The notes beneath the pieces were generated by a model. The model did not search any database. It was not told the DNA's origin and saw nothing but the letters and a program-made list of their open reading frames with translations. Positions 1 through 5,809 of a stretch of 12,851 bases of DNA are shown here, in pieces. Position numbers and translations under genes: made by a program. Numbering within the stretch: position 1 is the first letter of the stretch; every line of letters begins with the position of its first letter. Source of the stretch: Pseudomonadota bacterium (GTDB lineage Bacteria > Pseudomonadota > Gammaproteobacteria > Xanthomonadales > Marinicellaceae); contig QQUO01000305.1 in assembly GCA_008501575.1 (NCBI GenBank), positions 1 through 12,851 of the forward strand, read 5' to 3'.

Positions 1-113
1 ACCTGCAATAAATGCTTATCCTGTGCCAACGCCTCTCACAAGGCACGCAAACTATGTAAATGCTGACTACTGTGAGAGTCCAGAGCATGGGCAATAAAAC
101 GATCAAAATTCAT
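1..113 (-). pseudogene. Possible interrupted reading frame downstream of ubiV (unrecognised, partial)
   Basis: Thirteen bases after the ubiV stop, an ATG at 113-111 opens a 25-codon frame (MNFDRFIAHALDSHSSQHLH...) that ends at a TGA at 38-36. The same frame then reads on as EALAQDKHLLQ to the window edge with no further stop. Both halves look like ordinary helical protein, so the TGA may be a nonsense mutation, a base error, or the true end of a tiny peptide. There is no clear Shine-Dalgarno sequence before the ATG. It does not resemble UbiT, the SCP2-type protein often encoded next to ubiUV. I do not recognise the family. Confidence is low because fewer than 40 codons are visible. Confidence 0.25.
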
Positions 114-126
114 GTCAAAATGGTCA

Positions 127-1026
127 TTAATTGACTGCCACCCAGTTTTTGCCGGCTTGTTGATGCCAATAGCCATTGCTGATTGGGTGAAAGGTGCATT
201 TGACCAGTTGTTGCTGAGCATTGGCAACACTGAGTGTGTCTTGTCTGACCCGGTCAAAAATATCGATAACCTCAAAACAGTGGTTTTGCTGGGGTGTAAT
301 GCGGAGGATGTTCACTGAATTATCGGAGATGGCTTCTATATGATTTTGGATGCTCCCTGATTGGGTTTGGATGCCGTTAATCACCAAAAAATCTTTATTT
401 TCCTGGGTTTGCATGGCCAGGCCATCGGGGTATTGATCACAAACAAAACCACATTGGTCTTTACTGCGGTTATGGGTGCGGGCAGTAAAACAGCGGGCTG
501 AGTAGGCCAGGGATAAACGTCCCCATGCCGGTAATTCCAACTCAACACCACTTAAATCAAATTCGTGCAAAGCCACTTGATTATGTTCATGCGGCAAAAC
601 CCAACGTGTTAATCCCAGTGATTTGAGTTTATCCAAGCTCCGTTGGTTATAAATATTCAGTGAACCGCCGGCCACAAAAGCTGGATTGCCATGGCTTGTT
701 CGCAGTTGTACCGCTGACATGTCATTGGCTTCCACTAAAAATTCATTTTGCTGGCAAATTTTGGTCATCACCGATAATTCAGAAGCCGCTTCCAGCAACG
801 ATAAGGTGGACAACACCACTTGCTTACCGGATGCCTGTAATTCACCGCCTATGGTCAGCCAGTCATTCAGGGATAAGGCCCGTCGCTTGCTACAAATCAC
901 TTCACCTAAATAAACGATGTCAATCGCTGATTTAGCCGCTTGTTGGTAAAACTGTTGGGTGTGCTCACGATCCCAAAAATAGGGTATCGGTGCCAGGGAT
1001 AGTTTTTTAAAAGTAGGTTCTGTCAT
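127..1026 (-). CDS. ubiV: UbiV, U32-family Fe-S protein of O2-independent ubiquinone synthesis
   Basis: UbiV forms a heterodimer with UbiU in the cytoplasm. The pair carries out the ring hydroxylations of ubiquinone synthesis without oxygen, using prephenate as oxygen donor (known for the family). The protein is about 299 aa, close to the E. coli length, and keeps the U32-type barrel motifs. Four cysteines fit the [4Fe-4S] ligands: C45 in the VICSKRR motif, C179 in ARCFTAR, and C192 and C196 in QCGFVC. Two starts are possible. ATG at 1032 would overlap ubiU by 10 bases. ATG at 1026 gives a standard ATGA overlap and lies 6 bases after a GGAA Shine-Dalgarno-like motif, so I chose it. The overlap implies translational coupling with ubiU. 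It was formerly annotated as a U32 peptidase (YhbV). Confidence 0.94.
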   Translation of the reverse strand: MTEPTFKKLSLAPIPYFWDREHTQQFYQQAAKSAIDIVYLGEVICSKRRALSLNDWLTIGGELQASGKQVVLSTLSLLEAASELSVMTKICQQNEFLVEANDMSAVQLRTSHGNPAFVAGGSLNIYNQRSLDKLKSLGLTRWVLPHEHNQVALHEFDLSGVELELPAWGRLSLAYSARCFTARTHNRSKDQCGFVCDQYPDGLAMQTQENKDFLVINGIQTQSGSIQNHIEAISDNSVNILRITPQQNHCFEVIDIFDRVRQDTLSVANAQQQLVKCTFHPISNGYWHQQAGKNWVAVN

Positions 1027-2018
1027 TGCCATTTCCGATAATAAGCACCTAAAGTGGTTTGTTGACCTTCGGACAAATCACCCAGGGTTTTATTCCAGCT
1101 GTCTTTAACGGTATAGTTGTCCGGTTTAGCCAAACAGTCATCAATGGCGGCCCGCATCACTTCAGTCACTTGTCGCACATAGGCCGGACTGCGCTGGCGG
1201 CCTTCGACTTTAACCGCGGCCACTCCAATGGCTTTTAATTCAGCCAAAATAGACAAGGTGTTCAAACTGGTGGGTTCTTCGATGGCGTAGCCGATTTGGT
1301 CATTGACACGGTATCGACCTTTGCAGATGACCGGATAGCCCACCGATTCATCTTTCGGCACCTGATCAATTAAAATACCGTTTAAACGGGTTTCTAAGTG
1401 CTGATCGGTGTTTTTCCACTCGACAAACTCAGCCGGTGAACAGGCACCGTGGTTATTGGGACCTAAACCAGTGGCATAAGAGGACAATAAACAACGGCCT
1501 TCCACCATTACACATAAACTGCCAAAACCAAAGACTTCAATCGGGACCAATGAATGGTTAACCAAATGGGCCACTTGTTTAATTGATAACACCCGAGGGA
1601 TGACCGCCCGTTTAATATTAAATTGTTCAGCAAAGAAATTAACCGCAGCGGCACTGGTGGCTGAACCTTGTACCGATAAATGAATGTTTAAATCGGGGTG
1701 TTTCTCGCAGGCATAATCCATAACACCCATATCGGCTAAAATTAAAGCATCGACTTTAAGTTCTGCGGCAGTATCAACGGCTTGTTGCCAGGTGGGTAAA
1801 TCATGACAATAGGGATAGGTATTCACCGCTAAGAAAACTTTACAACCGCGACTTTGAGCAAATTCAATGCCTTGTGTCATTTGCTTTTCGGTAAAATTTA
1901 ATCCGGCAAAATGGCGGGCATTGGTGGCATTCTGTAAGCCCATATAAACCGCATCGGCACCGGCTTTTACCGCCGCTTTTAAAGACGGCAAATTGCCGGC
2001 AGGACAAACCAATTCCAT
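1023..2018 (-). CDS. ubiU: UbiU, U32-family Fe-S protein of O2-independent ubiquinone synthesis
   Basis: UbiU is the partner of UbiV in anaerobic ubiquinone hydroxylation and carries a [4Fe-4S] cluster. The 331-residue product has the same length as the E. coli protein and opens with the family start MELVCPAGNLPSLKAAV. The four cluster cysteines C169, C176, C193 and C232 fall at the E. coli residue numbers, in FGSLCVMVEGRC, GACSPAEF and VICKGRY. The C-terminal signatures KVEGRQRSPAYV and TTLGAYYRKWQ are also intact. The gene lies 74 bases after an unknown secreted-protein gene. An FNR-type palindrome is centred 64 bases before its ATG, and its stop overlaps the ubiV start. The Shine-Dalgarno region is weak. 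UbiT, the third member of the set, is not visible in the window. Confidence 0.96.
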   Translation of the reverse strand: MELVCPAGNLPSLKAAVKAGADAVYMGLQNATNARHFAGLNFTEKQMTQGIEFAQSRGCKVFLAVNTYPYCHDLPTWQQAVDTAAELKVDALILADMGVMDYACEKHPDLNIHLSVQGSATSAAAVNFFAEQFNIKRAVIPRVLSIKQVAHLVNHSLVPIEVFGFGSLCVMVEGRCLLSSYATGLGPNNHGACSPAEFVEWKNTDQHLETRLNGILIDQVPKDESVGYPVICKGRYRVNDQIGYAIEEPTSLNTLSILAELKAIGVAAVKVEGRQRSPAYVRQVTEVMRAAIDDCLAKPDNYTVKDSWNKTLGDLSEGQQTTLGAYYRKWQ

Positions 2019-2040
2019 AATAGAAATATACGTATAAGGT

Positions 2041-2057
2041 GTTGGTCAGTTTAAATA
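2041..2057 (-). promoter_or_regulatory. Candidate -10 region and transcription start for ubiUV
   Basis: Reading the minus strand downstream of the FNR-type box, an AT-rich run contains overlapping -10-like hexamers: TATTTA (2057-2052), TTTAAA (2055-2050) and TAAACT (2053-2048). If TAAACT is used, the start falls near 2041 and the FNR palindrome is centred at -41.5, the classical class II activator position. The leader would then be about 22 bases. There is no good -35 hexamer, as expected for an activator-dependent promoter. This is inference from spacing only. Confidence 0.45.
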
Positions 2058-2075
2058 AATTGGGTTATTGATATC

Positions 2076-2089
2076 TTGACTTAAGTCAA
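2076..2089 (-). promoter_or_regulatory. FNR/ANR-type operator upstream of ubiUV
   Basis: TTGACTTAAGTCAA is a perfect 14-base palindrome of the form TTGAC-N4-GTCAA. This fits the FNR/CRP-family half-sites (consensus TTGAT-N4-ATCAA, with the C/G variant tolerated). It sits between the stop of the 393-aa gene and ubiU, centred 64 bases from the ubiU ATG. FNR control of ubiUV is established in E. coli, so the site makes biological sense. It could equally bind another FNR/DNR-type regulator. Confidence 0.72.
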
Positions 2090-2092
2090 TTA

Positions 2093-3274
2093 TTAACAAT
2101 TCTCAGGGTTTGGGTTGTTCTGAGCGCCTTCGGCTTGTCGTTTTTCATACAGATAAGTGGCAATTTTGTTTAACCTGATTAGTTCATCTTCTGCTGTTAA
2201 CCAGTGTTCTGAAAAGTCTTTATCAAACATGTCTTCAAATTGTTGATTCTGTTCAATACTTTGGCTGATACATTCGGTGTATTTTTTTAAACGCAGTTGG
2301 TTGGCATGACTGGCGGCCAGCATATCTTGCTGATTGTTCAATTCATAAACGGCCAAATTAATAATGTGTCCCATGGCTTTGGATAGTTTACTGTTGCTCT
2401 TGTGCAGCAGTGTTTTAGCAATGTATAAACAATCGGCACTGTACGTTTTTTCTGTTTGACAAAGGTCTTTAAGGGGTTTAAATGCCGGGATGGGTAAGGC
2501 TAATTGCATGCTGATGAGAATATTGTATGGCATGTAATCGTTAAATTGATTCTCTAACATGGATTTTTGTTGTTCGGTTAAATCCTGGGTCAGCAAATAA
2601 TTATTTTTTTCTCGTAACAGTGCCGCTTCGGGTATGGGATTTTCATTAAAATAGTTTTTCACCAGGGTATTAAATTCCGGTAGCAGATAATCCACCATGG
2701 AAAAATGTTGTGCGCCACTCATCACTTTCATAAGTTTAGTGGTGAGTTCTTGATTGTCTGCTTCGATGGCCAATTGCAAAGGTCGCAGATAGACGCTTAA
2801 GTCATAGGGATAAAGCTGCATTTGTTTATCTAACAGCGTTTTCCGGTCACAGACGTTATCCAATTCTTGTTGAAAACATAAAGCCTGTAATATTTGTAAG
2901 GTTTCGATATTCAGGACTTCATTTTTGAGCAGGTTATTAATGTGGTTGCCATGGCTTTGGTAAAACGCTTGTAAGGAATCTGAATCATCCCGGCTTGATT
3001 GAGAGCGCAATATTGCATTGGTTTGTTGTAATGCGATGGCTTGGGCATAAGGTTGTTCGTGGTTAAGCAAGTATCCTATGAAAGCTTGCATCCAGGCACC
3101 ATAGAGTTCCATGGAATCGCGTTCAGCTTCACTGGGCTCACGCATCAAGAGCCCCATGGTATCAGCAAATTGTTTAATACCATCATTGGGCTGTTCATTA
3201 TTTGTCGTTGAATTTTGTTGTGCCATTAATGTTGTGGCAATGAGAAGAATGACTGCGCAAAAAATAGGTTTCAT
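2093..3274 (-). CDS. Secreted helical protein of unknown function with paired cysteines
   Basis: I do not recognise this 393-aa protein. Residues 1-18 form a clear signal peptide (MKPIFCAVILLIATTLMA), so it is probably periplasmic. No other membrane segment is visible. The mature part looks almost entirely helical and rich in Leu and Gln. Two similar blocks stand out: C133 and C142 followed by KTLL, and C272 and C282 followed by KTLL. Each could form a disulfide inside a Sel1/TPR-like helical repeat. C335 and the C-terminal residue C393 might form a third pair. The start is well supported: AGGA lies 6 bases before the ATG, inside the end of recN. The gene begins 3 bases after the recN stop, so the two are probably co-transcribed. 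A role in repair or in quinone synthesis is not implied by the sequence. Confidence 0.85.
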   Translation of the reverse strand: MKPIFCAVILLIATTLMAQQNSTTNNEQPNDGIKQFADTMGLLMREPSEAERDSMELYGAWMQAFIGYLLNHEQPYAQAIALQQTNAILRSQSSRDDSDSLQAFYQSHGNHINNLLKNEVLNIETLQILQALCFQQELDNVCDRKTLLDKQMQLYPYDLSVYLRPLQLAIEADNQELTTKLMKVMSGAQHFSMVDYLLPEFNTLVKNYFNENPIPEAALLREKNNYLLTQDLTEQQKSMLENQFNDYMPYNILISMQLALPIPAFKPLKDLCQTEKTYSADCLYIAKTLLHKSNSKLSKAMGHIINLAVYELNNQQDMLAASHANQLRLKKYTECISQSIEQNQQFEDMFDKDFSEHWLTAEDELIRLNKIATYLYEKRQAEGAQNNPNPENC

Positions 3275-3277
3275 GGT

Positions 3278-4945
3278 TTATCCTGTTTTTAAAAATTCCT
3301 CGGCCTGGGCAAGGGTGGTTTTGGTGATGGTTTCACCGCCGGCCATTCGGGCCAGTTCCTGGATACGTTGTTCTCGGTTTAAGTGCTGGATTGATGAGCG
3401 GGTGAGGCCATGGGTTTTGTCATTGGATTTTGACACCAAAATATGGTCATGAGCCTGACCGGCCACCTGCGGTAAATGGGTTACGGCAAACACCTGATGC
3501 TGTTCACTTAATTTGCGCATAATGGCACCGACTTTTGCAGCGGTGGCACCGCCGATGCCGGTGTCGACTTCATCAAACACAAAAGCACTGTGGTCATGGT
3601 TCTGGCCAACCACTTCGATGGCCAGACAGATTCGCGATAATTCACCCCCGGAGGCAGTTTTACTTAAGGGTTGAGGTGTTTGTCCTTTATTCACGGTAAT
3701 CATAAATTCAACCTGGTCTAAACCGGTCGCCAGCGGTTTTGTGGTTTCATTAAATTCAGTGGGATTGACCTGAATACTTAATTTCGCTTCGGGCAGGCCC
3801 AACTGTTGAATCATGGCGCTGATGTTAGCAGCCAATTTTTGGGCGGCCTGCTGACGGGCATGGCTCACTTGTTGACTGATGTCGTGATACTGTTGGCGTA
3901 ATTGTCGGTGTTTTTTATCCAGTATTTGTTGTTGTTGTGATTGCTGCTGGTGACGGTTGAGTTGTTCGGCCAGCTGTTGTTGGTGGTCGAGAAGTTGCTC
4001 GGCCTGGGTGTTTTGTTTCCGTGCGATGTGACTAATTTGTTGTAAACGCTGCTCAATGTTTTGTTGTTGTTGGGGATTGTGTTCAATATTTTGGGCATAA
4101 TCACTTAAATATTGAATGACTTCTTGAACATTGATTAAAGCCTCGTCAAGCATTTGACAAGCCGGTTCACCGTCGAAACCTTTAAGGTGTTTTAGTTGAT
4201 TGATGTGGTGTGCCAAAAGATGCCGCACTGACTGGTCCGATTCGTCCAAATCATCGATGGTTTGTTGACAGGCTTGCTGGATTTCTTGGGCATGGCTAAC
4301 CCGCATTAGGTCATGGTGTAGTTGCTCATATTCTCCGGCTTGCAGATCCAATTCCTGGAGTTCTTGATATTGGTAGTCGAGTAACTGTTGTTGTTCAGTG
4401 GATAATGAGCCGGCTTGCTTAAGCGCTTTAATGTCTTCATCAATTTGTTTTAAATCTTGTGTGACCTGTTTTAACGCCTTGAGCAGGTCGCCATAGTCGC
4501 CACTGCGATCCAATAGCTGCCGTTGGGTGCTGGATTGCAGTAGTTTAATCTGGTCATGTTGACCGTGTATCTGAACCAAATATTGGCCCAGTTCTTTCAC
4601 CAAATGAGCCGGTGTCGGGCTGCCATTTATCCATAATTTGCTGCGACCCTGGTTGTTTAAGGTGCGGCGAATAATTAATGCATCATCGTCTAAATCATGG
4701 TGCTTTAGCCATTGTTTGGCTGCACGATGATGAGTCATGTCAAAGCTGGCCACCACTTCACAGGCATCACCGAAGGCACCAATGACCGCGGTGTCACCAC
4801 GGGCACCCAGAACCAGGGACAAAGCCCCGATGGTGATGGATTTACCGGCACCTGTTTCGCCGGTGAACACGGTCATGCGATGATTGAAGTCAATTTCCAA
4901 CTGTTCAATCAGGACATAGTTTTTAATGAAGATGGATTGCAGCAT
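3278..4945 (-). CDS. recN: RecN, SMC-like DNA repair ATPase
   Basis: RecN is a cytoplasmic SMC-family ATPase that acts at double-strand breaks and promotes RecA-dependent recombination. The length, 555 aa, matches E. coli (553). The head domain has Walker A GETGAGKS at residues 29-36. Near the C-terminus are the ABC signature TASGGELSRICLAIE and Walker B AFVFDEVDTGIGG, followed by the conserved TKTTLAQAEEFL. The middle is a long coiled coil, unusually rich in glutamine at roughly residues 290-370. The gene diverges from grpE across 109 bp and has a sigma70-like promoter there. I found no CTGT-N8-ACAG LexA box, so classical SOS control is not shown. The ATG is the only sensible start and gives the standard N-terminus MLQSIFIKNYVLIEQ. 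Confidence 0.97.
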   Translation of the reverse strand: MLQSIFIKNYVLIEQLEIDFNHRMTVFTGETGAGKSITIGALSLVLGARGDTAVIGAFGDACEVVASFDMTHHRAAKQWLKHHDLDDDALIIRRTLNNQGRSKLWINGSPTPAHLVKELGQYLVQIHGQHDQIKLLQSSTQRQLLDRSGDYGDLLKALKQVTQDLKQIDEDIKALKQAGSLSTEQQQLLDYQYQELQELDLQAGEYEQLHHDLMRVSHAQEIQQACQQTIDDLDESDQSVRHLLAHHINQLKHLKGFDGEPACQMLDEALINVQEVIQYLSDYAQNIEHNPQQQQNIEQRLQQISHIARKQNTQAEQLLDHQQQLAEQLNRHQQQSQQQQILDKKHRQLRQQYHDISQQVSHARQQAAQKLAANISAMIQQLGLPEAKLSIQVNPTEFNETTKPLATGLDQVEFMITVNKGQTPQPLSKTASGGELSRICLAIEVVGQNHDHSAFVFDEVDTGIGGATAAKVGAIMRKLSEQHQVFAVTHLPQVAGQAHDHILVSKSNDKTHGLTRSSIQHLNREQRIQELARMAGGETITKTTLAQAEEFLKTG

Positions 4946-4978
4946 TTTGCTTGAAAATGAGTTAACAATTAATGGTTT

Positions 4979-5007
4979 ATTTTAACCACGGTGACTTGAA
5001 TTGTCAT
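4979..5007 (-). promoter_or_regulatory. Sigma70-type promoter for recN
   Basis: On the minus strand, ATGACA (5007-5002, five of six to TTGACA) and TAAAAT (4984-4979, five of six to TATAAT) are separated by exactly 17 bases. The predicted start is near 4972, about 27 bases before the recN ATG. The -35 and spacer overlap the candidate grpE promoter on the other strand, so the two promoters may compete for polymerase. Confidence 0.55.
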
Positions 5008-5022
5008 CTGCTATCACTATAT
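4995..5022 (+). promoter_or_regulatory. Heat-shock-like promoter for grpE
   Basis: CTTGAAT (4995-5001), a 13-base spacer and CACTATAT (5015-5022) resemble the sigma32 consensus CTTGAAA / CCCCATNT; E. coli dnaK P1 also has 13-base spacing. The -10 is imperfect. The same DNA can be read as a sigma70 promoter, TTGAAT with a 16-base spacer and TATATC. The predicted start is about 26 bases before the grpE ATG. Confidence 0.45.
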
Positions 5023-5054
5023 CACAGCCATTATAACTTTTATTAGATATTATC

Positions 5055-5669
5055 ATGACTGACAATAAACATCATATTGATGCTGACAACGATACGCTCC
5101 ATGAAGCGCCGAATCAGGTTGATGAAGTGAATCAAGTTAATGAACAAACCGAGACAGAAGCAGAACAGAATGTAAATTCTGACAACGAGTCTGCTGACAT
5201 GGAGGATTTAATGCAACAAATCAATGAGCTGACCTTGCAATTGGCTGCCAAAGATGAAGAAATTCTGCGGGTTGCCGCAGAAGGCATGAATGCCCAAAAG
5301 CGCTTGCAACGGGAATTAGAAAATACCCGGAAATATGCCAATGAAAAGTTGATTAAGGCCATGGTTCCGGTGATGGACAGCTTTGATAAAGCATTAGAAA
5401 TTGTTTATGACGATGAAGTTGAAGTGACGGTCGAAGCCATGGTTGAAGGAACCATTAATACCCAACAATCCTTGTCCAAGGTGTTACAGGAATACGGTAT
5501 TGAAATTATTAATCCCCTGGGTGAAAGGTTTAATCCTGAAATTCATGAAGCCATGAGCATGGTTAAATCTGAAGACCATGAAAAAAACACGGTGGTCGAT
5601 GTTTTTCAAAAAGGCTACTTATTGAATGGCCGTGTGATACGTGCTGCCATGGTTGTGGTCGCCCAATGA
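5055..5669 (+). CDS. grpE: GrpE, DnaK nucleotide-exchange factor
   Basis: GrpE is the cytoplasmic homodimer that releases ADP from DnaK and so resets the Hsp70 cycle. At 204 aa it is close to the E. coli length (197). Residues 1 to about 50 are acidic and disordered-looking. Residues of about 50-110 form the long dimerisation helix, including AEGMNAQKRLQRELENTRKY. The C-terminal beta-wing keeps the family pattern (GERFNPEIHEAMSMV, then VVDVFQKGYLLNGRVIRAAMVVVAQ). It is the first gene of the plus-strand chaperone cluster, 140 bases before dnaK. The Shine-Dalgarno sequence before the ATG is weak. A CTTGAAT-containing promoter-like block upstream suggests heat-shock control, but this is inferred. 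Confidence 0.96.
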   Translation: MTDNKHHIDADNDTLHEAPNQVDEVNQVNEQTETEAEQNVNSDNESADMEDLMQQINELTLQLAAKDEEILRVAAEGMNAQKRLQRELENTRKYANEKLIKAMVPVMDSFDKALEIVYDDEVEVTVEAMVEGTINTQQSLSKVLQEYGIEIINPLGERFNPEIHEAMSMVKSEDHEKNTVVDVFQKGYLLNGRVIRAAMVVVAQ

Positions 5670-5741
5670 GGAAGGAATGTTCTTGGGACTTACGCTTCCG
5701 ACCTAAATGGCTTGGCGACTCAATCTGCTTCGCAGCTTTCG
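5670..5741 (+). other. Structured GC-richer intergenic segment between grpE and dnaK
   Basis: This segment of the 140-base grpE-dnaK gap is richer in G and C than the promoter DNA after it. It holds a small perfect hairpin, CTGC-TTC-GCAG (5725-5735), without a following T-run. A looser pairing of GGAAG with CTTCC spans roughly 5671-5700. It is not a convincing terminator. On the minus strand it is open in one frame, but with no plausible start or ribosome binding site of its own. It could be a leader structure or one copy of a dispersed genomic repeat. Confidence 0.3.
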
Positions 5742-5770
5742 CTTGAATTATGTCAACAAGTCCATAGATA
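5742..5770 (+). promoter_or_regulatory. Promoter-like block for dnaK
   Basis: CTTGAAT (5742-5748) is followed by TAGATA (5765-5770), giving a sigma70 reading of TTGAAT, 16 bases, TAGATA. With 13-base spacing the octamer CCATAGAT (5762-5769) is a weak sigma32 -10 element. The block starts with the same CTTGAATT as the candidate grpE promoter, and both have GTCA shortly after. This suggests shared control of grpE and dnaK. The dnaK Shine-Dalgarno GAGG lies at 5797-5800, nine bases before the ATG. Confidence 0.45.
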
Positions 5771-5809
5771 GTAACCAGTTTAAAATACAAAATATAGAGG
5801 ATATTTAAT

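Noticed and set aside
1..113. Start of ubiT after ubiV
   Set aside because: The visible residues do not resemble UbiT, and the frame is stopped after 25 codons.
2027..2036. TATACGTATA palindrome before ubiU as an operator
   Set aside because: It is a short AT-rich palindrome with no recognised regulator and lies in the expected leader.
3865..4104. Separate minus-strand protein of 79 codons inside recN
   Set aside because: Its Asn/Thr-rich composition is what the Gln-rich recN stretch gives in a shifted frame.
4946..5054. LexA (SOS) box upstream of recN
   Set aside because: CTGT and CAG motifs occur in this gap, but the spacing is wrong. No CTGT-N8-ACAG arrangement is present.
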